A stretch of DNA of 64,000 nt, from assembly GCF_000006565.2 (NCBI RefSeq), contig NC_031469.1:1632583-1696582 (forward strand), given 5' to 3'. This document shows, one piece after another, positions 11,228 through 22,711 of this stretch; position 1 is the first letter of the stretch, and each line of letters begins with the position of its first letter. The notes below the pieces were generated by a model. That model saw only the letters and a program-made list of their open reading frames with translations. It was not told where the DNA came from and searched no databases. The DNA is from Toxoplasma gondii ME49. Its lineage: Eukaryota; Apicomplexa; Conoidasida; Eucoccidiorida; Sarcocystidae. The translations under genes and the position numbers were made by a program.

Positions 11228-13482
11228 CGCGCGCGCACGGAGGAGACGAGGGGGAAAGAGTAGAGAGGAATAAAGCGAGCAGGGAGGAGAAGGAGAAAGA
11301 GAAGAACAGAGAAAAAACGAGAATGGAGGGGAGAAGAAGAGAGAGTTCTACAGGAGGTAGAGAGGGCCGTAAATATCGCAAGTGTTCATGGTAGACAGAC
11401 GGAGCGCTTTGAGGGAGAGCAGAGGAGCGAGAGCAGACGCTCAAGGCGTCCTGTCTCTCTTTGGATCAACCTATGGAGGTAAGAAGCGAAGAAAAGCGGA
11501 GGAAAGAAAACAAGTGAAGCTGGCTTTTGTCTCCGTGGAGAGCACGGCTCGGTGTCCAGCTCACAGGAGTGGAGCCATTACGTTTGGTGTACCTTGGCGA
11601 CTCTTTTTCGAGATCTTTTGAAGCGACGAAGACGGAAACACTCAACGAAGAAGGCTAGAGAGGATTCGCGGCGAGGAGAAAGCGCACCTGGTGGACGACG
11701 AGCTGCCACTGTACGGCGTAGGAAAGAGCGAGAAGATGCCGGAGCAGAGGGCAGAGAGATTGCAGCGCGGAAGAAAAGAGATTAAAACATGGGAAGAACA
11801 TCGAGACTGACTGTGAGGCATGCGTCGGCGAGGACGATTCCGTAGACACTCGCGTGTGTGCCGTGTTCTGTCTCGTCTTTCATCCGACGCGGTTCATCGC
11901 GCCCGCGCAGACCGCCAGTGAAGGAGACGAGAGGAGAAAGAAGCGACGAACAAACGGACTTCTAGAAAAGACAGGAGCACCCTCGCTTCTGAAGAGTTTC
12001 GGATCCTAGTCAACTCTCGACGGCTCTGCCCGTCCAGTCACGGGAACGCGAGAGATACGCCTCCGTCTGAGGAGGGACTGCGGGGCCATGCACACCCCTG
12101 CGGTGTGCAAGACAGAAAAGAGAGCAGTACGAGGACCGAGGCCGGCGAGTTTTTTGTCGAGAGGAAAGGCGATGTTTCTCCTATGAAGAGGCGAATTTCC
12201 GACGCCAAGAAACAGAAAAGGCTTCGGCCTCTTCCCGGATGTCTTTGGAGTGTCTGTACACCACAGCCCGGCAACCGAGTCTCGACTCGACACAGAGAGG
12301 GGGGTGGGCGCGCTGAACAGATCCGGCAGCTGCGCGCGTTTTCTCCGGTTTTCGCGGCAGACCTGAGGAGAGAGGAAACACATGCGCGTCCACGTGCTTG
12401 AACGAGAAACCACATGTGAAATAACGAAAACTCTCAAAAAAGGCGCCTCCGCGATCCCAGCCACGTGCGGTGTATGTACACCGCGCCCGCTCCTCGTGTC
12501 TCCGGACAGCGCGCGGAAGGAGACACGTTTTCGTGGCGCGCTTTTTCAGATGCGTCTTTTCTCTCTTTCGAACCAGAGAAGCGAAAGCTTTCGTTCCTTC
12601 GTGCTCCTGTCTTTATCAGGGGACTGGTTCCATGTTTTCTGTCGAGAATGCCGTCCTCGAGGCCCGCTCCACCCCTCGAGTTTCTTCTCTTCGCTCCTGA
12701 AAAAAGGTTTCCGCCTCCGATAACAATACGCTGAGAGGAGAATGGGACCCAGAGATTTCCTCTGCCTGCTGCCCACAACTGACCATACCCTGTTCTCTTC
12801 TTTCTCGGCTTTCTATCCCTGTCTTCCAGCTCATCACAGCTGTATGGGTGTATGTACACCTCCGAAAACGCCGGCAGAGCCAGCGGGTGGTCCCTCCGCT
12901 GGCGCAAAAGTGTGTGTGCCGCTGCGCGGTCGCCGTTCTGCGGTGTGTTTATTGTCCGTTTTCTGGAAAGAAAAGTACTCTTTAGTTTGTGTCTACGTTT
13001 CTCGCGTTCGCTAACATGGACGGAAGGGTGTGCATGCGCTCCTCCTTTCCCGCTCTCTCACCTCGAGGAAGAATCCAGTAAAAGACCATCACGTATTCTT
13101 CCGACACGACAGGATATCTTGCTTTTTTGTGGCAGTTCAGCCATGGGCCGATGTCTCCATTCGGCAGGTTGCTTGTTTCGTTTTTCCTCAGTCCTCACTC
13201 TCTGTGCCTCTCCACTGGTTCTCAAGTGTCTCCCCTTTTCTCGCATTTTTCCTCCCAATTTCCTCTCTCTTCCTCGCCATTTTCCTCTCTCTTCCTCGCC
13301 ATTTTCCTCGCGACTTTGGACTTTCGTCCGGCTGGTGTCGTGACGACAGCCTCCACCCTCGATGGAACCTGTGGCATGTCGTCGCAGGCGAAAGGGTGGG
13401 AGAGAAGAAGGACGAGCAAAGCCGTCTCCGCTCATGGAAAACGACGCTTCTCTTCTTTCCCCTGTCTCTCTCTGTTCTCCAA
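11228..13482. promoter_or_regulatory. Divergent promoter region with three TGTMTGTACACC motifs
   Basis: About 2.25 kb separates the inferred starts of the minus-strand transporter and the plus-strand gene at 13483. The words TGTCTGTACACC (12251-12262), TGTATGTACACC (12471-12482) and TGTATGTACACC (12849-12860) lie in one orientation. No convincing coding exon was found, although parts may be 5' UTR. A promoter role is inferred from position and motif recurrence. Confidence 0.45.
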
Positions 13483-14744
13483 ATGCCGCCTCTCTCGGGT
13501 CTCCTCCCCTGTTTCATCCTTCTCTCGTTCTTCCTCTCACGTTTCTGTTCAGCGAAAATACTCTTTGGAGAGGCTGATCTTTTCCGGCAAAGAGTGGCTC
13601 CGGGAGCCGCACAACTGCAAACGTCCTCTCCTCCACATCGTTTTTCTCCCTCTCTCGCTGCTCTTTTGTGCATCCCAAAACGGTCTTTTTCATCTCCCGC
13701 GCATTCGGTTTCTTCGTCCTCATCTTCTTTTCGTCCCTCTTCTTCTTCCTCATCTTCTTTTCGTCTGTCGTCTTCTTCCTCTTCTTCCTCGTCTTCCTCT
13801 TCTTCTTCCTCTGCTCGTCTTCGAGCTTCGTCTTCTTCCTCATCTGCCCTTCGCACCTCTTCTTCTGCTTCCTCCCATTCGTCGCTCTCTTCTCTTTCCT
13901 CTCCTTTGAATCGTCCACTGTTTTCTCGTTGCCCATGTGGAACGACGAACGAGGAAGGCGCATCTCTTCTCTGTATACGAGCTGCGGGCCTCTCTTCCCC
14001 TGAGCCTCCTCCTCGGGGCTTCAGTCTTTCAAACGCATGCGCAAGTGTTCCCGCATTTCTTTCTCTCTCTCATCTCTCCCTTCTCTCTGAGGTGTCTCGG
14101 ACCTGCCTTTCCACAGCGCAGCGGCCCCTCCGGAGCGGCCTGCATGCAACGAGAAGAAGCGCGGCTAGCGAGAGTCCTGGCGTCGCCGCCTGCGCGCTGT
14201 TCTGGGCGTCTGTGGGCATCCCGCGCTCCGCGCTGCGAGGCTACTCAGGCTGGGCAGCATGGCGAGTCGCAAGGGCAGAAACAGCCGCGGAAAGACTTTT
14301 GCCTTCCTCGACAAAGGTCCACATGGTTTGGGGATACCCCATTTTCGGAGACGATCCGAAGAAACTACGAAGAAAGAAGGTGGACCACGCCTGGGAACGC
14401 GGCCTGAGTCGAGCGAACTTGGCCTGGGAGTATGAGACAGCGAACAAGCTGGCTCAAGGCATGTAGGGAAGAGAGGAAAGAACTGGAAAGAACCTGAGGA
14501 GACACAAAAAAGCAAAGGAGAGGCGAGGCACCCAAGGGAAAGGCGGAAGAAAGCGAACGTACAAACATTTGATTCCAGCCAGTGTTCTTCAGTTTCACAG
14601 GTCACGTGAGATTCGAAACAGAGCGAACAAACGCAAATGAACAAAATTCGGGATTCTTTCGACCACGCAGTCTCTCAGTGCCTCTCCATCAACGCAGCCA
14701 TCCATGAAAATGTATATACAGAGACAGACATACACATGCAAATA

Positions 14745-14779
<35 letters not shown>

Positions 14780-14848
14780 AAGTGGCTCGATATCGAAGCA
14801 GTTATACATAAACAAATATACATCTGAAGATATACGTCTAAAGATTAT

Positions 14849-14887
<39 letters not shown>

Positions 14888-17800
14888 CCTGATAAACATA
14901 CGTATAGATGTATGAGTGTGTGTATGCATGTGCTGTCGTTTTCAGTGTCTGTTCAGTTTTCGTGTCTTCCTCGTGGCTTTGCTGGCATGCGGGAGTGGAA
15001 CGTCGAGTGAAGAGCCAACGAGCATGGGAGAATGCTGTCTTTGTGGATGCATGCTCAATCTGGTTCAGCTACTACATCAAAGAGGAGCACTCAATTCACT
15101 CGATGGAAGAAGAAGGCTTGGGGTCCACGGACGACATGATGCTGACAGCCGAACAGGCTGCAGGGAACGTGGAGATCGATCCGGAGGTAAACGCCTGCTG
15201 CTTCAGGTCCTACGTTTGAGTGACTTCGATCGTAAATGCTTCCGTAAAAAACCTGAAAAACTGTACGAAAAATAAGGTCAGGTGTGCACTGTGGGCAGAA
15301 TGTAAACCTACGTGATTGTCGCGAAGTGCGTGGAGCTGCATCGCTCAAAAATTGCAATTTCAGTTTCCGAAATGCGTCGGCCGACTTCAAGGTCCAAACC
15401 GGGAGTCCAATTCGCAGTCTCCCAAATTTCGCAGAAGAAGCTCGTAAAGAGGCCTAGCTCACAGAGGCGCAGGATACTGCGTTAGCAAGCGACTTCCGAA
15501 GTGGCTGTGCCCGAAAAAACGCTTTTGTTGTCTCGCCTTCTTCTTCTGTCTGTTCCGGTGGATCGGCGTTACTCAATTCTTGTGAATTTCGTGACCGACT
15601 CTCTCGCGTTGTGCGTCCGCCATTCTTCTGCGCCTCTTCGAGGAAGGTGAATCCACATTTTCTGCGTCTCCGTGCTACGCTTTCGCGCGTCCGTCGATGT
15701 GTCTCTCTAGGCTGGTTGTTTTTTCTTGAGCTACGGGTGACAAGAATTCACCTGTTGGTGAGAAGGCGATTTGTCTGCGCTCCAAAAACTGAGCTTCCGT
15801 CTGAACATAGCAATGTGCTGAGCTCGCAGGGGCACCGATAATATTATTTGAATGATCTCAGTCGTCGAAAAAGACAACATGCTGCAAACACGGCTGTGAT
15901 GTTCTTCCACAAACGACTGTGGGCGTGAACTGCTGATTTATATATTTATATATATATATATATATATATGCATGTATGTATACGGTATTTCTGTATATGT
16001 GCATGTACGTATTTTTTTCTGGATGTGTTGTGTTTCTCCTGTGTGCGAAGGAGATTGAGAAAATCAAGAGAGTCCTTCCGATAGTCGATCGAGGAGATGT
16101 AAGTCTCTCTTTAGACGGAAGCAGAGCTGCTGAAAGGTGTGACTTTTTTCTCTGCGTCTGCACGCCCCTTGCGCCTCTCAAGCAACCACCACAGAGCGAG
16201 CATCTCTCGGATTAATGCAACGGCCCTCCACAGCTAGCGAGACACCTACTTGTAAACTATATATTTAACTGCACATGAATATGTATCGGTGTTTGGAAGC
16301 ACATGTGAATATATGCTCTTTAATATGTATTCTTTACGGATAGATGTAATTGCAGACTTCTTTCGATGCAGCCACGTATGTGTAGATGAGTGAATCTGTG
16401 AGGATACTGATTGGTCTCGAAAGAGTGCGTATTTTCAAAGCATGGCAGGTCTTTCCTCAAATGTGTCAATTCTGTTTCTCTGCAGGTAGGTTATTCCGAT
16501 TTCTGTGTAAGGACAGAGACACATTCTTGTCACGGCTCTGTTTGCATGCGTTCTCATTCAGGGCGTGGGAATCGCGACTTTGATAGGAGCTAAGGACGGC
16601 ATGTTTGCGTTTCGCTACAATGGGCCTCTGACTCACAAATTCGGATTTAAGCAATGGCTGAGGTACGGGCGCCTCGAGGCGTTTCTGAGCTGAACTATTT
16701 CAAATCAAGTTCTGCAGTCGAAGAAGATGTCACAGTCATCAGCTTTTCCAAGTGAAAGTTCGAGGGACGACAGACTCTGTCACACCGCTCTCTCAGTCCA
16801 GAGTCCCCGACGGCTCGGAGAATCTGTTGAGGCGTGTGTCGCTTGTGGAGTAGCACAGCTTGCAGTAATCAAGAAATTCACAGTCGATGCTCAGGTGCTG
16901 ATCCACCTCCGCTGACGGAAGCTATTCTAATGTGCGACAACGTTCGTGAACGTCAAAAGAGATTTCACATGCCCTATAATCTCTGTCGGGAGTTACACCA
17001 CACTAACCCGTTTTTTCTTCGCTCCACTTCTCTTGTACTTTTTAAAAAGCGGCAGACGCATGCATTTCAGGTCTGCCAGCCGTCCTTTGTGAAAACGCGA
17101 TGCATGCGTCGAGCGCATCTCCGTACGGCCACAGGCTCTGATTGTTCTCCCGCACATCTTGAGGCCGCGTGACGAACGAGAGAGACAGAGTATTCTCTGC
17201 TTTCGCCACGATTAGGCCAGCCGTCGTTTGTGCATGTTTCTCAATCGCAAGAAAGAGTGTATCTTCAGAAAATCGGATTGCGAGACTTTTCGCCGTTCTT
17301 CTTGAGTGCAGATATCTCATCACAGCGAACTATCCGGGCGCCAAGGTGCGTCTGGTGACCGAGGTACGTTGCAGTTCCTCTCTGCTCTCAGGTGGAGCGT
17401 GTAGCCCTCGACCGCGTTTCGCTCTGTAGCCGGGAAGTCGGCGTCCAACATATCCAAGTGAATATACTAATTTCGATGCGTGGGTGGACACAATGTATCC
17501 TTGTACGGTTTTTAAGTTGCTCCTCAGCATAAGGAAAGGCGTTCTGTGTTTGCAGCTCGTACCTGTGTTACACTCAGAACCGCATCATTCTATGCGGTGG
17601 TCTCACTTGTTCAGATTGTTGCCTTTCGGTAGAATCCGGGTGCCGGAATTGGGGAGAATGGACGCGGCCGAGGACGGGAACAGAGCTCACCTGAATCGAG
17701 AAAATGTGCACAAGTCGAGAGACGGATTCGTGACTGTGAAACGCAGAAACGCTTCCCCTGATGGAGTGCCTCTGCTTGTTTCCCCGTGTGTATGTATAGC

Positions 17801-18590
17801 ACTCGATTGACCCTGAAGATCGACCAGGCAATCAAAAGCATCGTCTTCCAGAAGAAATGGTGGCACAGGTAGGTGGTAGGGGGTCCAGGTTTTATAATTC
17901 GCCGACGCTTGTTTTCTGGATTTGGGGCCTAACAGGTGGGGATTTTGGAAAAAACGGGGATCAAGATTTGAAGAGGCTGTGTTTCAAGTCACTGTCTGGA
18001 GTCGCGCTTCTGCAACTAGACCTCGAACGGAGCGCATATGCCAGAACGCTTTTCCTTTTCGTTCGTCTGGCGCTCGCCATATCAATAGCCCGCCGATTAA
18101 AGAGACAACGCCAACGTCACCTCAGCGATTTACCGTTTTCCCGGTGTACTATGACTGGCCGTATGAATGCCTTGGAATCGTCGCGGATTTACGAATTTCG
18201 GAATAGAAATTCCAGTGCAAGACGCTTCCGGCAGTTCCGTGAAGGAGCGACAACCTTTCGAGGGGAAGCAAAGAAAACACTGAACAGAGAGAAACGAAGA
18301 CAAATGACGCCGTAACCAAGCAAGCCGGTATCGTAGAAAATGCTCTCTTGATCCGTCTATCGACTTTCCTACCTGCGTGTTGTGTCCATGTGATGACGTC
18401 TCTGTTTCCCCAGTGATCTCGTTCCGGTCTGACACTGCAAGCTGCCGACTGCACGGTGTCTTTGTTCTTCATCCCTTTTCAGATTCGGAAAGTCGTCTTC
18501 TGGAGACGGCCGTACCAGTACGAGAATGAACAAGAAGCTTACGGTCCGAACCCACTGGGTCATGTCTCGTCGCCGCAGCAGATTCGCTAA
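13483..18590 (+). CDS. Intron-rich gene of unknown function with leader-like N-terminus
   Basis: Proposed exons: 13483-14462, 14946-15186, 16051-16098, 16562-16662, 17312-17345 (or to 17363), one from 17556 with unresolved end, 17800-17868, 18483-18590 (TAA). Phases agree except at the 17556 exon. The start MPPLSGLLPCFILLSFFLSR looks like a signal sequence and is followed by about 200 Ser/Arg-rich residues (poly-Ser encoded near 13720-13880), compatible with an apicoplast or mitochondrial leader. The part that looks conserved begins near KVHMVWGYPIFGDDPKKLRR and continues WERGLSRANLAWEYETANKL, FVDACSIWFSYYIKEEHS, GVGIATLIGAKDGMFAFRYN and FWRRPYQYENEQEAYGPNPL at the end. I do not recognise the family. 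The start and the second intron acceptor (14945) are the weakest calls. An apicomplexan-specific organellar protein is one possibility. Confidence 0.55.
14745..14885. repeat. (TA)n tracts in intron 1 of the 13.5-18.6 kb gene
   Basis: Two TA runs, about 14747-14777 and 14853-14883, separated by unique AT-rich sequence. Confidence 0.85.
15935..15972. repeat. Short (TA)n tract in intron 2 of the same gene
   Basis: TATATTTATATATA passing into a TA run, followed by TGCATGTATGTATA. Confidence 0.8.
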
Positions 18591-18664
18591 AGACAAGACT
18601 TTCTACATCGCAGGGAGTTTGAGTAGTCTCTTCTCTTCCAGGGTGCGTGCAACCGTGGAACAGG

Positions 18665-18725
18665 GTTGTTCATATATATATCTATACATATATCTATATC
18701 TATATATATATATATTCATATACAG
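18665..18725. repeat. (TATC)/(TA)n tract just 3' of the 13.5-18.6 kb gene
   Basis: TATATCTATACATATATC units lead into a TA run, about 75 bases past the inferred stop. It is the last long TA tract before 36.9 kb. Confidence 0.8.
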
Positions 18726-19972
18726 TTGTGTATGAATGTGTAATATATATGTGTCCATGTACGTATGCATCTCTGTATACCTTTATTTGTTATTGTATCT
18801 AGAGCCGCTGAGTACGTATTTTGGACACGTACACTCGACGGCGGCAAAAAGATGTCGTCAGAAAAATGTGTAGTTACGATAAATACGAGAGTAAAGAGGA
18901 GATACGTGAAACGTGGAAGCGTTTTTGTGCGATGACACACGTGACTCTCAGGTCGGTTGTTCCTCAGGTCAAACGAGAATTCGCGTCCAATAAACAACTC
19001 TCTGGAAGAAGTGCTGTCTCGATTTGACAGTGCACACTTTCCTCAGTCTTCTCAGTTTGTGTGGGACGGCAAACGATGTCGCATCTGAGGAGAAACCTAA
19101 TTCGTACTGGTATCTTTTGGAAAACGTTGCATTGCTCGTAGGGGCGCTATTGTGCCTTTTAGCTTCCGTTTTTCGCACCGAGCGGTGATTTGCGTACAAA
19201 CATGACTTTTTCTTAGTTTGGACTTGTTCGTGCATGCGATAGCAGAGTTACAATTATAGAGGTCACAACCACTCACGCTAGACTTTCAAAAACAGGCGGG
19301 TTGCCCTAAAAAACGAGAAACACAGGAATTAAAGCCAGCAAGAAAGAGGCGGTCAGCTAAATCGGTACGGTGCCTCTGACCGAACGCTCAGGCCTGTTCC
19401 TGTGAGTCGAAATCGCTCTCTGGGTAAACTTTCCTCGTCGTTTTTGACGTGTTGCATTTATTGTACACTAAAGAAGAAATCGAACGAACTGTCACCAAGA
19501 GCCCTGCCACTAACGTGTCCCGTTTACCAATTAGTTACTGTGGTGTCTTCACTGGAATGACTCAGCTGACTGCAACACATGTGAGGAATCGGCACACCAG
19601 GAATGCCAGTGTGCCCTGATGTTTTATCGTAGTGACAATTTTCTGTCTCTTGGCAGGGAATGTCCACATTCTGAGAAAGTGGAGACAGCGCGAAGAATTG
19701 ACCCTTGGAAAGTAGCAGCACGTTCATTTAAATACTTTTTTCTAATTGTCAAGGGAAGAACTCTACAAACTCGAAACGCAGACACCAACAGTATTTGATG
19801 TAGTCGAGTATTGCCTAGTAGAAAAGGCAGCAAACGAAAAAGCGAACTCACACAAGCTTCTCTGAATTCACAGTTTTCCAATACAGTCAACGGTTCTGAA
19901 GACGAGGTTCCTTCTGCGTGGAAGCCACTGCAGAAAGAAGACTGACGAGAATTCCTGTTCGTATCTCCTGAG
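18726..19972. other. Spacer, no gene seen
   Basis: Only short unsupported frames on both strands. Probably contains the 3' UTR of the upstream + gene and the 3' side of the minus-strand gene ending at 19973. The base composition becomes more balanced from here onward. Confidence 0.4.
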
Positions 19973-20590
19973 CTATCTTCTTGGATAGGCGTTGTCGGCA
20001 GGCAGGCCAAAGCGCCTGAGGGCGGCGAGTTGGGGACAAGCTTCCGTAGGTCTGTAATGAGTGCGGCAGTAGCGGAGGATGTTGGCGATGATCGCTTCTG
20101 TTTGTTTGCCCCTGGCAGGGTCGCCCTCATCCTTCTCTTGAGAACCACGAATTCTCTTCACAAGCGCCGACGTTAAAGCTTCTATCGGAACTGCTTCCGC
20201 CTTTGGTGCGTATTTCTTCCGAATCCACAAACGCATGGGTGCGTTGTCATGTGCGCTCTTGGGCGAGATCTTCTGAACGGTGGTCCAAAGCTCATTCGGA
20301 AGATTAAGCCGGGTATTTGCTGTACCATTGAGAGTACTTTGAAGGCGCTTCATGGTCGCACCTTTCTTCCGAGCGCCGGATGGTGAGTCCTCCTCGTCAG
20401 GAGCCGTAAGCGGCTCCTTGAATTCGTCAACGTCTTCCTCATTCCCCTTCTCCAACGCCAGTTCCGGAATCTCCAGCACATTCGGGACGTCCCTTGTTGG
20501 TTCACGGTTTGCATACGTGCAGTGGCAAGCCACAGTCCCTGCTGCCACTATACAAAGCGTTAAAGTCACCCTGCTGTGTAAACAAGACAT
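19973..20590 (-). CDS. Predicted secreted protein, 205 aa, single exon, unknown function
   Basis: Uninterrupted frame from ATG at 20590 to a stop at 19973. Residues 1-24 (MSCLHSRVTLTLCIVAAGTV then ACHC) form a good signal peptide: hydrophobic core with small residues before the predicted cleavage site. The next 50 residues are acidic (EKGNEEDVDEFKEPL), then the chain turns basic and amphipathic (LWIRKKYAPKAEAVPIEALT, LVKRIRG, LRRFGLPAD). No membrane segment follows the signal. A KRLQS pentamer near residue 79 is similar to, but not, the RRLxx export motif. The size, signal peptide and lack of recognisable domain fit coccidian secreted effector candidates such as dense-granule proteins. That assignment is inference. 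It is the first of several minus-strand secreted candidates. Confidence 0.6.
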   Translation of the reverse strand: MSCLHSRVTLTLCIVAAGTVACHCTYANREPTRDVPNVLEIPELALEKGNEEDVDEFKEPLTAPDEEDSPSGARKKGATMKRLQSTLNGTANTRLNLPNELWTTVQKISPKSAHDNAPMRLWIRKKYAPKAEAVPIEALTSALVKRIRGSQEKDEGDPARGKQTEAIIANILRYCRTHYRPTEACPQLAALRRFGLPADNAYPRR

Positions 20591-22189
20591 TGTGCGCCGT
20601 TAGAAGACCAACAGGAGCAAAACCGGGTGTCACAAATGGGATGCGGGCCTTCAAAAGTGCCAGCTTCATCAGCAGGCTTGGAACCTAGCTGTTTCTACCC
20701 CCGTTCCTAGAGGTAATAGCGACAGAGTGGACCCGTTCGCTCAACCGGACGGTCCAGCAGCCAGGCCGCCCCCCGTTTTTTTCCCTGCGCAGCCTGAAGG
20801 ATCGTGACTGAGGTTGGCGTCTCCGTCGCTCTTCCATATGGCTCGCTAACCGCCACAAGCAGCTGCAACCCCAAACACCCTACCGCTTGCTGAAGCGAAC
20901 CAACTCGATAATGCTGCACGTCTGCGCACCCAGGCTTTGTGTCTCTACCAACGCCATTTGCATCCTCTTCTTCTGGAGACATGTAGCTTGTTATAATTTA
21001 CCGTCCGTTCGGATTCCCGGGATTTCCGTACACACTGTCTTCCGAGAAAGGGGAAGGGCAACTGCTGCAGGAATCTGTTCACAGATACGCTCATGAATGA
21101 AGAGACTAAATGCTCTCTCGCTGGATGAATTGATCGTCCAAAGGAGTATTTCCGTATTGCGTGCAATCGCAAAAAGAAACCCAGGGTTGCATGCAGGTGA
21201 TAAAGAAAATAATTACCTGGCTGTCGATTAAAGGTTGAGACCTCATCGCTTTGGAGAAGGAAACCCGGTCGACGTTCCACAAAACTTGGCATGTCCTCAG
21301 CATATGCATCTTAGACCTCAACTAAGGCGAATAGTCTACGCGTTACAAAACCCCGTTCTGCGGAGTCGATAGGGTCGCTTGCCTGTCGATGGCCAGAGGA
21401 ACAGCTATCAGGTGCAAAACGAGAGGGACTGGCTAGTTTGGGAAATACACTGACTCATGGACGTTATGGCAACGCATCAGTGCGTGTGACCGCACGCGAA
21501 TCATATCCTGTTACCCGCCGTGCAGTCCCCTTCGCAGAGGGGTGGTGACGACTGTGGTCAGCCAGAGTTGCGTAAGCTGCTGTGCTGAACACGGTGACAA
21601 CTGAGTGGTGCTAAACAGCGGCTTGTCCACTCCTGTTGAGGAGGTGTCTTCAAATGCCTACGTAGTCTGCTACAGCGAACTGCATTTGTGGCTGGTGTAT
21701 CCTTGTGTGGGCTTCCAATTAACTACGCGTTTTTGCACCGCGTACAGAGGGCGATTTGCGCGGCTCAAGGCAGTAGTTTCCAACACTGGTAGAATCGTAA
21801 ACCAGTTTTGTCAAGAGTGGGTGGATCTCCGCTGAACCCGCCAGTTGTATCAGTCGAAACACCAATCACAGAATGCGGCATGGAACACGGAGCTTCTGCG
21901 TTGCCAGAAACACCAGTTGATGAGGGCTCGTCCAGCCACAACGACCGAATAAAGTTCAGAAACGTCGTTGTTCCCAGGTCTACCACAGGGCTCACATGCG
22001 CCCGAAGCGGCCAGATCTCTGATAGGGTACGCTGATTGTTTACTATACAGAGAAGTTCACTGTTCAAACAAAAATCCAGACCCCGTTGACTCCTCGTGGT
22101 CCCCCGCATCGCACGCAATATCACTCGGTACAGCGCGCTGCTACCAAGGCTCCGTGGACAACGAGCGTTGCGCCGCTCCCACAGAAGGT
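20591..22189. other. Spacer with no supported gene
   Basis: Presumed promoter of the 19973-20590 gene plus the 3' flank of the next one. A 91-codon minus frame (20707-20982) has no signal peptide, domain or clear splice partner, so it is not called. Confidence 0.35.
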
Positions 22190-22711
22190 TCAATGGCGAC
22201 TGAGGTGCTCCGCCAGTGGGCAGTCGAACCAGGTTCTATATCTCTGCCGACAAAACTGGAGGATCTTCCACTTCAGCATCTCGTCGGCTTCGTGACGGCT
22301 TCTCTGGCGGTGCGACGGCAGGCGGAACCGGCGGTGAGGGCGGGGGTGTGCGAAGGGTGGTGCGCTTCGATGAGGCTTTACTCCTTCGTTTCCCTCATAA
22401 AAACGAATGGGTTCCCCGGCATTTCCGGTAGGCAAAGAAGGTTCACCCTGGGCTATGTTAGCAACCGTTTCAGGTCCTCCCGGAGAGGGTGCTGTGAAGT
22501 GGCCGAGCATGGGGGATCTCGACGCATACACAGCCAACCTCCTCGGTCGCGCAGCTTCTTGATCGGCTAACCGCCTGAATGGACGTCCGTATTGGTCCGC
22601 GAGGACGTCATGAGTATGAGGAGTCCATGCACCTGGACTACCACATATTTTGTCCACCAAAATGAAGAACGAAGAACAAAGCAGCAGAGCTGGTACGAGA
22701 CGATCCAACAT
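22190..22711 (-). CDS. Predicted secreted/exported protein with two TEXEL-like motifs, 173 aa
   Basis: Single open frame from ATG 22711. Residues 1-24 (MLDRLVPALLLCSSFFILVD then KICG) form a signal peptide. Shortly after lie RRLAD at residues 46-50 and RRLAV at 57-61. Both fit RRLxx, the Toxoplasma export element cleaved in the Golgi by the aspartyl protease ASP5 in known dense-granule effectors. The rest is Pro/Gly/Arg-rich, with no membrane segment and a basic middle (HPRPHRRFRLPSHRQRSRHE). The placement of two motifs soon after a signal peptide matches several ASP5 substrates, for which cleavage exposes a new N-terminus. Export across the vacuole is inference. No family recognised. The stop precedes 22190 on the minus strand and no intron is needed. 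Confidence 0.6.
   Translation of the reverse strand: MLDRLVPALLLCSSFFILVDKICGSPGAWTPHTHDVLADQYGRPFRRLADQEAARPRRLAVYASRSPMLGHFTAPSPGGPETVANIAQGEPSLPTGNAGEPIRFYEGNEGVKPHRSAPPFAHPRPHRRFRLPSHRQRSRHEADEMLKWKILQFCRQRYRTWFDCPLAEHLSRH

Noticed and set aside
19973..20590. KRLQS in the 205-aa secreted protein as a TEXEL
   Set aside because: The motif requires RRLxx; Lys at position 1 departs from the known cleavage specificity, so it is noted only as similar.
20707..20982. 91-codon minus frame starting MSPEEEDANG
   Set aside because: No signal peptide, domain or splice partner. The length is unremarkable for this base composition.
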